DNA from: Allodiplogaster sudhausi
Lineage: Eukaryota > Nematoda > Chromadorea > Rhabditida > Diplogasteridae
NCBI GenBank assembly: GCA_945643635.1
Contig: CALZFC010000018.1
Coordinates: 1,793,501 to 1,857,500, forward strand
Direction of reading: 5' to 3'
Length of the DNA stretch: 64,000 nucleotides
In this document: positions 1 to 12,993 of the stretch, piece after piece
Position numbering within the stretch: the first letter of the stretch is position 1
Layout of the letters: the number at the start of each line of letters is the position of its first letter
The notes under the pieces: model-generated
The model's input: only the letters and a program-made list of their open reading frames with translations
Database searches by the model: none
What the model was told of the DNA's origin: nothing
Program-made: the position numbers and the translations under genes

Positions 1-641
1 AAATGGCGTAACATTAGGAACGTGGGAGAACGCAGGGGAGAGAAGTGAAAACCGCGGGAAACATGTGGGCTGGAAGAAAGAGAAAGAGAGACACAGAAAG
101 GGAGAGATAGAGCGAAAGGCTATTTACCAGTCATCTTTTTTGTTTGGTAGAAATGCACTCAAGTGGGTATTTTAAAAACGAAAAAGATGTTGAAAGATCT
201 TCTGCATTTTTCATTGATATGAAACTTACGAAAGGCGTGTGCTTTTGCATCGCAAGAACATCATACTCCATTGCAAGACGATCGTGATGTTGCAACATAC
301 ATTATGGACAATATCAAGAAGATATTTAATATGTGTAGAACATGAACCGATTATTTCTTTTTTTTTCTTAATTATAACTAAAGTCATCGTACGAATACCG
401 TAACTGAGAGTCCAAGTTTATGAGAGCAACATACAAGAAACACAATGAGCGGGGCTCTTTTCTACATTTCCTATTAGTTACTCCTTGCTTTTTACGGTTC
501 ATTATTAAATAAATTAGAAAAAGGTAAAAAGAATGAAAGACATCTGAAAAGAAAATGGATAATGAAATAAGCATAGAGATCAGAGAAAGAGAGATGGAGA
601 GCTTAGAGCGAATGAGAGAGAAAGCGTGAGAGAGAGAGCGA

Positions 642-683
<42 letters not shown>

Positions 684-716
684 AAGAGAGAATAAATAAG
701 ACGTGATTCCTTGCAG
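1..716. other. Upstream flank or intron of the GPCR gene, no exon seen
   Basis: I see no convincing exon here. The GPCR that follows lacks TM1 and TM2, so this stretch is probably intronic, with the missing exons lying left of the window. The last 90 bases before the first recognised exon carry a (GA)n tract at about 608-690. The acceptor used is ttccttgcag, ending at 716. Confidence 0.5.
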
Positions 717-889
717 TCGTTGCGTGGCTGTACGTAACGGGAGCTCCGATGGTCTTCCCCCTGGCTGCAGTCTTCCAGACGACGTCAGTCTACTTCTGCG
801 TTGCGGCTGCCGTCGACTGCTTCATCACTGTCGTGCTGCCTCCCAGTGTGCACGAGATATACTGCACTCCAGCGTATGCAGAGAGAGAG

Positions 890-940
<51 letters not shown>

Positions 941-987
941 CAGAAAGACTGTGACAGAAAGAGAAAGAGAGAGAGAGAGCGAGAGAG

Positions 988-1021
<34 letters not shown>

Positions 1022-2348
1022 ATTGCCTATCCATTCGAGGCGCGCTCGCAAGACTGTGACTTGGATCGCAATCCTCTGCTTCTTCTACAACATTCCCCAT
1101 GTCTTCGAGATTGAGCAGGTTTCGTATGAATCTGCTCAAAGATTGTCCCAGTGATGTCGTTGTTCTTGTCTTGTATAGAAGTAGCGTTGAGGTTGCGTGC
1201 ATCGCCGACAACGGCAGCAATTCCACTCAAATCTGCCCGACTGCCTTCCGTGCCAATCCTCTCTACTACGACATTTATTATACGTCCGTTTATTTCCCTT
1301 CTTTTTCATTCATGGTCAGATTCATCGCCAGGCAGCGTTTAACGAATTTTTGCTAATCATACATCCTTTTTGTCCAGCAACAAAATTATCTCGCATGCCC
1401 CATTCGATGGCACTTCAAGTTTTAAAATACGTATAAAAGATTAATGGATGTAAACAAATTGGTTGAATTGTGTTTCAGATGTATAAAATATAGAAATATT
1501 GTAGTAAATAAATAAATGAATAAGAAAATATTATGAAGATACATGTACACGACGTTCATGGCAATCGGGCCTCTCCTCTTGCTCATTCTCCTCAACATCT
1601 GCGTTGTCTACACAGTCGTTCGCTCGACTACTCCAGCAGGTTCATTTTCATTTTTTTCTTATCCAACCAAAGATTTGTTCACTAAAAATTAATAAGCATA
1701 TCTACAGCCTAGATATACATACTATTTTTAATATATTACTCTTATATGTACAAAAACCATAACAACTTTTTTGAGGAAAAACTGTTTAAAAGCTTATTAT
1801 TTTCAGAAGAGTCAGATACTGTAAGTCTGATCCTCGTGGTGTTCTTCTTTATCTTTTGCAACTTTATGGCACTTATGGTCAACTTCCTCGAGCTTTACTT
1901 TCATGAGCAGGTATTCTACTTGATTATTTTGTTCATTTATTCAATAATAAAAAGGTAGAGTATTGGTTGAACTGAATCGTTCTCATGCCAATGCCTATTA
2001 TTCACAGCTCGGTGACATTCTTGTGTACCTTGTTGACTTGTCCAACCTGCTGATCGTCGTTAACGCGACCGCAAACTTCTTCTGCTATCTTATCTTTGGC
2101 GCAAGTTTCCGGCGAACTCTCTGCGAGGTTGGTGACATGTTTGAGAACTCTGGGGTTTTTATTTTGAAGGACCATCTAGAAGAATTTTGGTTCGATTAGC
2201 TATTGTAGACTCCAGCCATCGGTGAAATTTAAGAGAAAATAATTTTTCTTTGTAATTTCAGATTCTTCACCCACGACGCGGAGCAGTGAAAAGCGTCTAC
2301 TTAAATGGTCAAGGAAAGATTCCAGAGGGACACAATCTGCTGACATAG
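717..2348 (+). CDS. FMRFamide-type neuropeptide GPCR, 3' part (TM3 to stop)
   Basis: Rhodopsin-family G-protein-coupled receptor of the plasma membrane, most like nematode and arthropod FMRFamide-peptide receptors. Exons: 717-873, 1040-1123, 1179-1283, 1539-1639, 1807-1910, 2008-2127 and 2262-2348; all join in frame. Order of parts: TM3 (FQTTSVYFCVAAAVDCFITV), a short loop with YCTPA, TM4 (WIAILCFFYNIPHVF), extracellular loop 2 with its Cys (QICPTAFRANPLYYDIYY), TM5 with a conserved Pro, TM6 (VVFFFIFCNFMALMVNFLEL), TM7 (LLIVVNATANFFCYLIFGAS, an N..NFFCYL form of NPxxY), then a short tail ending HNLLT. The usual DRY/DRF at the end of TM3 reads DCF. TM1-TM2 are absent, so the gene is cut by the window edge. 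The intron at 874-1039 is almost all (GA)n. The class is clear; ligand and orthologue are not. Confidence 0.82.
874..1039 (+). repeat. (GA)n microsatellite intron of the GPCR
   Basis: Intron between the TM3 and TM4 exons, made almost wholly of GA and GAAA units from 881 to 1020. In the sense strand it is polypurine, so it has no polypyrimidine tract before its acceptor (ccattcgag). It generates long false frames rich in R and E. Confidence 0.85.
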
Positions 2349-5043
2349 CAGAGGTCTACTGAAGACAATGCATTCATCAAACAGACAAAAAGAAGTTTAG
2401 AAAATTAAGTAACTTCAGACGTGAAACTTTTTTTTATTGATGTTCCAGAATAACGAATAAGGGAGGACATATTTACTTATACAAACAAAAGCTATTTTGT
2501 ATATTTGCTAATATCCACTTTTTGAAAGTCTTTTGGTAACAACTTTTTTGTGATGAAATATAAGATTAGTCTTTTTTAATCACCCTAAACACCATTTCCG
2601 TGAATGAATGAACCTAGTGACTAATCTCCCCGGTGATTGATTTGAAATGCCTTCGATAGCATCATCAATTCTACAAGAAAGCATTAAATTTTTTTCTTCA
2701 CATTTGACGTTTTGCTTCTCACAGTGTTTTGTGAATATGCATAGCCTATTTAGAAAAACGATTAGCACGGGTGGTATCGTTTAAGTAATGTGAATAACAG
2801 GAGTTGACGTCTGAAAAAAGCTGTAACAATTTTGTTCGGAACTGTTTAAAATGTTTTTTGTTTGTTATAAAATTTCAATTTCGTACGGCCGTGTCGTCAT
2901 TTCTCTGGATTTTTTCTATGTATGTATTTTTGTGGAATAAAGACATATTAATCAGTGCGGACTTATGGTCAACTTCCTCGAGCTTTACTTTCATGAGCAG
3001 GTATTCTAATCTCACGCAGATGTCCATGAAGTGTATATGTGAATAAGAAATATTCAAATCAGATTGTCCTCTCTTTTTTACTGTAATCTTTTTAGTCACA
3101 TAAAATTAAATCTAGAAGCACGTATATTTTTTCATTCGGTGATTTTTTTTCATTCCATGATACGGATAAGTCTGTATTGAATCCGTTCAATCCACAAGGC
3201 AATCTCGTTTAAATGGAGGGTCGTTGCTGACTGAAAATGAATGGGAAGGAAGTGTGGAGAGTTGCGGATCTCGCTGTTTCTTTCTTTCTCTCTTTCTTTA
3301 TCTCTTCAGCTCTCTCTACCATTATCTCCACTCTCTGACTCTCTATCTCTCTCACTCTCTCTCTCTATATCTCTCTGTCCCTCTCTCTCTCCCCATGGGC
3401 TGCCCAACCCGTTGCGAACAGGCGCGTGGTTGAGTCCTCTCCGGGGGGAGATCGGTCGGTGTCGCTCTGAGTCGAACGAGTGACTATACCATGGCAGAAG
3501 CAGAGAATCCGCACGGCAGAGAAAGCGAAAGAGTGTGTGAGAGTGAGAGGATGCAGAGAAGCGCAACGGCAAGCTTATATCACTGCTGCAGTTTGAGCAG
3601 TCGTTTCAGAAGTCACATTCCCTCTCTCTTTCTCATTCTCTCTCTCGCGCGCTCTCTCTCTCTTTCTCTCTCTCAATCTCTCCTGCCCCCCTCGTTCTCT
3701 CTCGTTCCCTCTCTCTCCGCCCGTTTTGACGTCTTCCTCATCCTCTTCCCTCAGGCCGTCCACCCTTCATCCTGCTCGATCTATCAACTTTCCACCTTGC
3801 CGTTTCCATCATGTGCTGTCTGATCTGGTGATCTAGCACGGTTGCATTCACTCTCGCTTATCGATCGCATTCATGCATCAATTTTTGGCGTATCAATATT
3901 GCGACACTTACGATAAGAATCTACAATAGATATATGCACTATATTTCAATATTTGCATAGCTAATGAGAGCGATAGATTAGACATCTGACTTTAATTAAT
4001 ATCATTGAATGACCTTTTTCAAGTCAATATCAAATTCTTTCATGCCTTTCGATTTTTCTGACCTCACAGTCGAATCATTCTTCCGCATACGATAAATCAG
4101 ATTTTAAAACTGACATATTCAGATTGCTTATGTTCTCTTTTCTATTATCTCCGAGTTCTTCCTAAAACATTTCCCCGTAAAACGAATAAAAAACGAGCTT
4201 GGATTGTCCATCTGTTTGATGTGAACAGCAACAGATTCTCAGGAGGAAGGCGACATCTGGATCGAGTTCGCATTTCATGTATAGTAGTCAGTCATTGGTT
4301 TCTGTCTGTACTCTCTCCCTCTTTCTTTCTCTCTCTCTCTCCCTCTCTCCTCTCTCTTTCGCTTTTGTCCTTTTCTTTCGAACACTCTCACGTTTAATTT
4401 CTCTCTCATACCCTCCCGCTCTCTCTCTCGCGCTCTCTTTCGCATTCCCACTCTGCTATTCTCGTAGTCTCTCTGTCTGTTCCAGTTACACCCCTCATTC
4501 TCTCCCTCCCTCTTAATGGCACTTCAATACAGATTTTTGTCATCGTTTTCCGATCTTCCATTAGTATGATTGGTTGTCCTGTGCTTATGACAAAAGATAT
4601 GCCTTCATATGCACCAGTTCAAGCGCTGACTTCACGACTGGCATATTTTAAGAAATTTTTCTATAAAATCATATTGGAAAGTTAAGTGGACGCGACAGTG
4701 TAGAATTGATTTACATCAGCCGGTGATGCCATCTATGCCTTGCATATTCCTCTCTCTCTCTTTCTCTCTCTCCTTCTCTCCTCTGTCTCTTTCTCTTCTC
4801 TGTCTCTCTCTCCTTCTCTCCCTCTCTCTGTCTCTTTCAATTTGGCCCTCGCTTGACATACCCTCAAGCATGTCTCACTAATTTAGTAGACACGTATGGG
4901 AGAGCCTTCAGCTATCCGATGGGATATTTCATATCTCAAAAAAGATAAAGTCAAGGAGCGAGTGAGAGGAAAAGGAAGAAGAAATTGCCTTCGAGCTTCG
5001 TTCGAGTCGCTGAGAGTGAGACAGAGGGGGAGGGGAGGGTGTG

Positions 5044-5091
<48 letters not shown>

Positions 5092-6290
5092 AGAGAGAGA
5101 GAGTGAGTAGGAGAGAGTGAGGGAAGGAGACAATGAAAGAGAGAGCATCCGAGGCGAAGAGGGGGAGTTTGGCAGACTGAGGTACAGGACGGGAGGGCTG
5201 CTATGCATAAACATAACAAAATAAGAATTAGAGTCGCAAAGCAGGCGGAAGGAGCGGGGAGTAAGGAAGAGACAAAGTTGGAAGGAAGAGGAGAGAGATT
5301 GAGGGAATCCTGAAGAATGGGAGAAAAGGAAGAAGAGAAAGAAGAAGAGATTTAAAGAGAAGAAGATAAAGACGGAGAGAGAAGGAAAGAGAAAGAGGGG
5401 AGAGAAAGAGAGGGGAGAGAGAGGGGGGGGGGAGAGAGAATGAGTTAGTTTATTTGGCTGGTTCCATCTTCGCCACCACCGGGTCGTCGTTTTGGACGCC
5501 GCCTTCCAGACAACGGAAAGGAACTCCGGAACTTTTCTGGCCCCGGGCGCTGATTGCAGCCGGAAGTTTGCTTTGCTTATGCTACTCCTGCAGATCTTTT
5601 GAAGCTCTCCCTCTTCATGTCTTCCTGCCACTCTCTTTCTTTATTTTCGCCCACCACTTTACTCTATTACCTTTTGCACCCCTCCCCCCTGCTCTCCAAC
5701 TCCAACACCTTCAACACTCTTTCCCATCACTTTTATTAACGCATTCGTCATTTTTTTTGTTGAATATTTTAAATACAATTTTTGAGCGGCTGTGTTATGC
5801 GTTTTTCGTAGATAAAAAAAGTTTGCAATAACTCTCCACTCTCTGCTCATTTCTAGTCCAATTCCCTCTCCATCCAGTTCTCTGATAAATTATTGATTAC
5901 TCATTAATTAATTCAATGCATGTTGCATGGTGCCGTTCGAGATGGCTTGCGTGACAGGCCAAGCACATTTGAGAAATGTTCAAGTGAAGAAGCTTGCTAG
6001 AGAGCAGAGAGCACAGAGGGAGAGAGAGTGAGAGAGAGATCGAGAAGCAGAGAGAAAGAGAGAAACGAGAGACAGATCCCTAGACGCAATACTGACCCCG
6101 ACTCCGTTTTGAAGAACGGAGAATTCCCTTTATGCAATACTTTTTACGAATATTTACATGAAGCCAGTGTTTTTCAGTTTTCTCATTCCACGTTATCGCA
6201 CTTTCTCAAACTACCTTATTGTGAGTAGTAGTAAAATAGCTTGCAGAATCTCATGCATTTGTACTTTCAATAATCTATTTATCCTCTTTC
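2349..6290. other. Intergenic region with several CT/GA microsatellites
   Basis: No gene supported. Pyrimidine-rich tracts lie at about 3280-3400, 3618-3720, 4308-4505 and 4750-4840 (CT on +). A long purine tract runs at 5045-5440 (GA on +), with another at about 6015-6075. A 48-bp copy of a GPCR exon end lies at 2961-3008 and is listed separately. The unique stretch 5450-5600 has open frames on both strands but no recognisable domain or convincing splice pattern. Confidence 0.6.
2961..3008 (+). repeat. Exact 48-bp duplicate of the GPCR TM6 exon end and its donor
   Basis: Bases 2961-3008 are identical to 1871-1918. The copied block holds the last 40 bases of the TM6 exon plus the first 8 bases of the following intron (gtattcta). 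It starts acttatggtc and reads through the splice donor. Flanks on both sides differ. The copy lies about 610 bp beyond the GPCR stop codon and cannot code on its own. Confidence 0.95.
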
Positions 6291-6291
6291 A

Positions 6292-6680
6292 GATCCTTGC
6301 GGCAATGAAGTGGTTGTTGGCTGCCAGGAATTGAAGAAGTTTATTAACAAACGATACTCGTTGCTGACAGAAGCTCGTGAGGTAAACGGGACTCTGTGCT
6401 TGATTGTTCGGGGTGCGGGGTCGCTTCAGCTTCTCCTTCCTCTCGGATTCTCCCTCCTTCTCTCCCTCAACAACGACCACGACGGCCACGAGAGCGGCGC
6501 CAAGCGCCTTGACAATCGCCGACGGCGTGTCACTCCCTCCGGCTACAGCTACGGGTAAAAAGGGAGATATGTATGCATGCGCTCAAACTGAAATTAATTT
6601 AAAAAATAAACTCTAGAACAAATAAACATAAATAAATATCCCGTTCAGTAGCGGCGTCGAAGTCGGTGGACGGAGGCGCA
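6292..6680 (+). other. Probable 5' leader or first exon(s) of the neprilysin gene
   Basis: An acceptor-like ctctttcag ends near 6292, and an open stretch runs to a donor at about 6554 (acgg|gtaaaa). Splicing to the acceptor gttcag before 6646 would keep the frame open into the neprilysin ATG through a Thr/Ala-rich stretch (TTTTTATRAAPSA). I found no upstream ATG in that frame, so 6681 is taken as the start and this part is treated as possible 5' UTR. Longer N-terminal isoforms remain possible. Confidence 0.35.
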
Positions 6681-9600
6681 ATGAGCGAAGGCGCGGGCGG
6701 CGGCGGCAGAGTGCCCCGCGGCCTGCTCGTTGCTCTCCTCATCCTTGTCCTTCTCTGCCTCGGCCTCCTTGGAGGCCTCATCTACCTCGGAGTCACAAGG
6801 CCGGACGCCGTCTGTCTCTCATCTGGATGCATACACACGGGTACGCTGGCACTATTTTCTTTTTCCAACTTTTTTGGTTCAAGTTTGCAATTTAAGAAGG
6901 ACTACCCGCATATAGTATTTTGTTGGCAGATTTTCCCACATTTTTCTTTCGTGTCGGGAGAGAGAAGAGCATTCAAGCGAAGAGACAGATAATTCATTGC
7001 TCGCTCTCTCATCTCTTGCTTGTAGACCTTTATCCATTATTATTAATTTCCTTTGACTCATTCCTTTTGTTTTGACGACCACCCTTGTCATAGTTGAAAT
7101 GACACAAGCAATAATAAATATTCATTCGCTTTTGCTTATTACTGACAGCAGAAAGAGAGTGTCATTGGTTCATCAGGTTCATCTGCTATTGTTATATCAG
7201 CTTGTGGATATACCAACTTAAATATTTACATAAATACAAAAATACCATACGTCGTGTTTATTCTAATAAAGCCTTTTCAGTTCTTTTGGATAAGGGGTAC
7301 TATTAGAGGATGGGATTCCATTGCACGAAATAAGTCATTTCTCCTTTCAGCGGCCGTGATTCTATCGTCGATGAATGCCACGGTTGATCCGTGCGTCGAT
7401 TTTTACGAGTACGCATGCGGACAGTGGATAAAGGTTTTCAACAATTATTTTCTTACCGTAATATCACTTGAAATACTTATTTATAATATATTAGCAAGTA
7501 TGCATTGAAGGGTCACCCAATTCCGGACGATGCTCCTTCTGTCTCTAACTTTGAGAATCTCGGGCAAGACTTGGAGTTTGCACTCAAAGGTGGGAGCAGA
7601 GAACGCTTTTTGTTATTGATATTTAAAAACAAATTCTTGAAGTTATATTTTGAATTTAAAAGATAAGTTTTAAATATCTATCTAACGCTAATCTTGAAAT
7701 CGTTTTGAAACGTAATATAAAGTAATTGATGTCGAAAATAAGGAGTTTTTATCTCTTTTAATGTAATATTATAGAACTCCTCGAGGATCGGGATTCAAAT
7801 GATTCGATCGCGGACAACGAGAGCGCCTTCACCAAGGCCAAGCAGTTCTATCGTCTTTGTCTCAACGAAAGTACGTTGCCTTTAAAGGAGACAGAAATCA
7901 ATTTTTAACTTGCCTGACACAAGGACGAGTGACCATGTGACTAAGAGAGGCGCGACTGGAATGGTCTGGAAAATTCAAATAGATCGCGCTTGAATTCCTT
8001 TCCTTTCAGTCTAGTCAAGGGGTGATTGGTCTTTATTTATATATTTGTTATATTTTAAATACTTAAATGATGATTGATAAGTGTTCGCCCCTCTGTCACT
8101 TTGTCACGTTCCCCCTGATCTCCATTCTCTCTGATTCCTTCTCTTCCGCTCCACTCTTTCTTAGCTGCTTCCGCATCTTTACTCCCCGGGGCCATTTGTT
8201 TATCTACTGCAACAATTAGCAGACATGTGCAAAGGAAGGGAGAGAGAGAGGAGAAAGCAGAACTATGAGGAGAGCTAGAGACGAAGAGAAGAAGAGTGAG
8301 AGGGAAAGAGAGAGAGAGAGAGTGAGAGAGAGAGAGAACGAGTGAACCTAATGGAGTTGCTCAATGGAAGTGCACGGAGAGGCCTTTTTTGTGACCTTAA
8401 AGGAAGAGTGCCCGAGAGTGTAAAGTGGTGTTAACAACAGAGAAGAGAACACTCTTTTCTCCTCCATAGCTAAAGATTGAAAAATTCGCTCTTTATTTAC
8501 ATTAAAAGTGGAACAATAAAAAAAAACCTGACAAACAAATTCCCTTCTTATTGTTCAAGAACGTTAACCGAAAATTAAAATTATACATACATACATTATC
8601 TGTATATTTCTCGCTTATCGAAGTGTAATCTGCGTTGTTCGTCAAAAGTCATCTTTATCTTTTATATGAAAGAGCTTGAAAATTAGACAATTCTTAATGT
8701 CATGCACATGGCCCTTCTTATTCTTCCTGTTCTTTGTTATTCTTCCTCCTTGGCCACATTGAATGTGTAAGGAATTCTGGAATTTCACGCTCTTTTCTCT
8801 GTCGCCCTTCAGCTCTTGTCTTCTTTCTTTCTCTCGAGTTTCTGACTTGGCTATTCTTTCTCTATTCCTCACTATCCTTTCTGTTCATGTTCCCGCAAAG
8901 TTTCCATCTCTAATCTGTCGCTTTCCAATACTCCCCATTTCTCTATGTCTCGCTTTCTCTCTCTCTCTCATTCTCTCTCTCTCTCCATCTTTGCTATTCT
9001 CAAAAGACTCCTTCCTCTGTTCACGTTCCACAGACGTCACTACTGGATGACATTAGACCTCTTGTTTAACAAGCTGAAGCTGTCGTAAGAGTGCCCTAGG
9101 AAAGTCGTCAAAGAACACATGATTTCGACGACCGCCTGGGGCAAATATAAAAAGGAAGCTCATGTGATAGAGTGGACCGATGGGACAAAGATTACGAACA
9201 CTTCTTTCCGAGACCCAGAATAAACAAACAGCTGATTGACCCACTCTTACAGGTGAGATCTTGGACACGTGGCGAGGGACGTTCGATGAAGTCAGTTGCA
9301 CACAATAAGCTTACTTTCTCAAGATCAAAGAAATTTCGTGCAAATTTATTCTGATCTGAACGATCTATCAAATATCCGATGATATCCTGAATTTCCTTGC
9401 AGGTAGTCGCCTCGTACGGTGGCTGGCCGAGTCTGAGCGGTGCTCCGAACGCGTCGCATGCCGCGGAGCCGCGTCGCGTGGAGCGCGTCTACGCACTCAT
9501 GGTCGCCAAGTTCCGCGTCGACTCGCTCTTCAAGGCCACCGTCCAGCCGGATGACAAGAACTCTGAGAGGCACGTGCTGCTGGTCAGTCGGGCTTTTTTA

Positions 9601-12600
9601 TGAGTGCTTAGAGCTTTCCGCGGACAGCAGCTAAAGATGAACATGAAGAAAGCATCGCTCTCCTCTCTTCCAGATCGACCAGCCGGCTCTGAATCTCTTC
9701 GCGCGCGACTTCTACATCATGGCCGAGAATGACGAGAAGCAGGCGTACATCACACTCATTCGGTAGGCTGCTTTTCTCGGACGTTCACATACAATACATA
9801 TGTATGTAATACATACACACATATGTATGTTCATGCATGCGTACGTATGTATGTATGCACATATGTACATATGCTTCATTTTCCTCAAAAAGTGAATTAG
9901 ATATATGTATATAAAAGAAATAATCATAATTCTTTATAAATATCGAATAATTAATATTACAAAAAGATCGATAAAGTAGCTATAAGAGAGAACATTTGAG
10001 AGATGTACTGGTTCTTCTGGGCGCCCGGCCTGACGTGGCCATTCAAGATGCCCGCGAGATCATCGAATTCGAGACGGCGCTTGCGAATGTCAGCCACCGA
10101 TCCTTCGTCCTTAGTGCTTAAGCCCTTTGCCTAGACCTAACTCAGACTTATGCCCCAACGAGATCCTAAGAATGGGGAATTCATTGAAAGTGTGCGTTGT
10201 CCAGATCACGATGGCTGACGACCAACGTCACGACATTGCCGAGTTGTACACGAAGCTGACGATTGGAGACATGGCTCGGCAGCTCCGCCACTTTGATTGG
10301 CTCTTCTTCTTCAATCAAGTCTTCCGTGACATCGGCCAGAAGGTGAGGCAGAAGAAGAGCGAGACGAAGTTGCAAATGCCACTTTATTTTGTTGTCATGA
10401 AAACGCGGATTTGCTAGAGAAAGAGAATAGAATGAAGTAATGTACGCAGAATGGCGAGCCGATCTCGTTCACCGAACGCACCGAAGTCGTCGTGTACGGC
10501 TTCGAGTTCTTGCGTCGACTCGATCAGCTTCTCCCTCAGTACAATCACAGGTATTCATGGGATTAATAGAATAGAAAATTTAATAAATCCATCACAATGA
10601 AGCCATCGCCTTGGCATATCTTGTAGATCAAAAATATCCTGCCATCTCCAGAAAACTGATGAACTACCTGTCGTGGTGCTGGTTCTTCAAGACAATGCTA
10701 CGCGATCTGCCCGATCCCTTCTCGCTGACGATCTTCAAGTTTTACAAGTCACTCAATTGTTAGTTTACTTTTTGCATTAATATGTATGTATACATCTATA
10801 AAGCAAATCTAGACAAATTTGCCTGAGAATTTAATTAACTTGTTCTTCTTAATCTATTTCTTGTAATGTGTTAAATTTTAGTGCTGAACGTGCAGAAAGT
10901 GCGCTGGCACGGCTGCGTCACTCGAATCAATTCTCTGATGCCGATGGCCACGTCCTCGATCTACGTTCAGAATCACTTTGATCACGAGGCCAAGGAGCAG
11001 GTACATTCACATTATAAGATTATCTGTTATCAGATAATTTATTTATGAGCATTTCGAAATAGAATGACAACGATTGCAAGTTGAAAATGAGCGGCATCGC
11101 AGGTGGAAGAGATGATCACTCTGATTATGGAAGCCTTCACTGATTTACTCGAATCGGAAGACTGGCTGACGCCCGAGACGAAAGCGTTCGCCAAGCAAAA
11201 GGTCGAGAGTAGTTTTACTTTCAGAAACAATATTTTCTATCATTGCGTGGGTCAAAGTGGCACTAAATTGCCAATTATTATTTATTCATATTTTTTTAGG
11301 TGCAAACAATGAAGCAGAAAATTGGCTATCCAGACTACCTGAATGATTCGTCCGCAGTTGATAAGTTGGTTTTTTTTAATAATGCAATGTTTCTTCCTGT
11401 TTATTAATCTTCTTTCTTTAATATAATGTAAATGAAGAGATGACTTTCCTTGTTCGCAGAGAGTACGCGCCATACGTCGTGACGGACGGCGATTACTACC
11501 GAACCAAGTTCCGCTTCTACGAAATGCACCAAAAGGATGTCCTCGAGCGCATCGTGCTGCCAGTCGACAGAGAACGGTGCGAAAAGGAAGGATAGAAAAA
11601 TAAATAAATAAATCCCAACTTTAATTCGGAAGATTTTGAAGTCGGCAACTAGATCCACAACAGAAAGTGATTTATTTGAGATGGGTTGCTGGCGCAGCTC
11701 TCGTGAATGCCTTCTACAGCCCGAACACCAATGAAATAAGTTTGTCATTTTTGATCATTTAGTTATTGGGAAAAATTGAAAACAGATGTTTGAATTAAAA
11801 TGTATGTACTTTAGAAAACAATTCAATGATCATGAACTATACTCTTTGTTATTCTTAGTCTTCCCCGCTGGCATCCTGCAGCCAGTCTTCTACTCCAAGG
11901 ACTTTCCTTCCTCGATGAACTTTGGAGGCATCGGCGTTGTCATTGGACACGAAATCACTCATGGATTCGACGATAGAGGTAATCATTCTCATGCCGTTCT
12001 GGTGGACTTCATAATTAAAAAAAAATCAATAATTCCACTTTTCAACCTCTCGTTTTCTAATAAAAAAATCTACCGAAAGATATGGAGAGAAAAGATAACT
12101 GTAGGTCGTCTCTACGATAACGTTGGCAATATCCGCCAGTGGTGGGACAACACGACGATTGCCAAGTTTGAGCAGAAGGCCCACTGCATCGAGCAGCAGT
12201 ATAGGCCAGTTCCAATTCTTTTTTTCTAGCAATTATAACCAAATATAATTACAAGAATCTAAAGAAATAAATATATTTGTAAGTTTTTTTTAAATGAACA
12301 ATGATTAACTATGCGATTTAGTGGCTACATGCTGAAGCAGATTGGGCTGGCTATCAACGGTCGGAGCACAAAGGGAGAGAATATTGCAGACAACGGAGGG
12401 CTCAAGCAGGCTTACAAGTCAGATCGCGTTTTTTTTAATATTACATTTATCTTTTTTCAACATTAAAGTTAGGGTTACATATGCAAATAATTTTAACATT
12501 ACCCGCATATGAAGGATATAAATCGATTTTCAGGGCATACAAAAAGTATGAAAAGTCACATGAGAAGCCGCCGAAGTTGCCGGGCGTCGACTTGACTCAC

Positions 12601-12993
12601 GATCAACTCTTCTTCCTCAACTACGCACAGGTTTTAAAAAGACCCATTCAAAGTTTTAATTTCACTTTTTAAATTACAAAGGAATATTTTAACGAATCAT
12701 CGGTTACTTTGTCTAAATAAAATTCTTTTTAAAGATTTGGTGCGGCACAATGAACGACAAGGAGGCAGTGCGGAAGTTGCGCACTTCTGAACACTCGCCA
12801 GGGCCTATTCGGTCGGAACCGTACATTTATTAATATTAAAATGAGACTGGAAAAATACGAGAGATAAAAATAATAAAATAATTTATTGTTCAGAGTGAAG
12901 GGGCCACTCTCTAACAGCTACGACTTCGCGACCGCCTTCAACTGTCCCGTTGGCAGTCCGATGAATCCGGCTGAGAAATGCCGGGTCTGGTAG
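6681..12993 (+). CDS. Neprilysin-type M13 zinc metalloendopeptidase
   Basis: Type II membrane ectoenzyme that cleaves small extracellular peptides. 22 exons give about 753 residues, close to human neprilysin. A Gly-rich cytoplasmic tail (from MSEGAGGGG) leads to one membrane segment ([20 protein letters not shown]), then [20 protein letters not shown] and [15 protein letters not shown]. Conserved signatures: NAFYSPN (substrate-binding NAFY), FPAGILQP, zinc site HEITH in the exon 11859-11978, the third zinc ligand in [13 protein letters not shown] (12322-12417), [13 protein letters not shown], and the C-terminal CRVW before TAG. Exons: 6681-6840, 7351-7433, 7499-7589, 7775-7870, 9173-9252, 9403-9582, 9674-9762, 10001-10088, 10205-10342, 10450-10550, 10652-10758, 10882-11000, 11103-11201, 11300-11364, 11460-11576, 11681-11739, 11859-11978, 12105-12204, 12322-12417, 12534-12630, 12735-12811, 12894-12993. 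The 5' edge of exon 5 is the least certain. The donor after 12204 is GC. All key residues are present, so it should be active. Confidence 0.93.
7871..9172 (+). other. Long fourth intron of the neprilysin gene
   Basis: This 1.3-kb intron is far longer than the others in the gene. It holds a (GA)n tract at about 8240-8342, a CT-rich stretch at 8770-9000, and an acceptor-like ttccacag at 9033 followed by a short frame ([10 protein letters not shown]) that then hits a stop. No splice combination of that stretch keeps the reading frame, so it was left out of the CDS. It may be a decayed or cryptic exon. Confidence 0.5.

Noticed and set aside
703..1226. Overlapping long frames rich in RERE or SLSL around (GA)n/(CT)n tracts, here and at about 3.2-5.6, 18.7, 19.3-19.7, 20.8, 21.4-22.3, 29.3-30.2, 34.8, 35.4, 49.7 and 50.2 kb
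   Set aside because: A two-base repeat has no stop codon in several frames, so these frames are expected artefacts of the microsatellites. Only the unique exon parts inside them were used.
9033..9060. Possible neprilysin exon [10 protein letters not shown] after ttccacag
   Set aside because: No acceptor/donor pair keeps the frame from exon 4 and into exon 6. The exon at 9173-9252 does, and gives a 753-residue protein of the right length.
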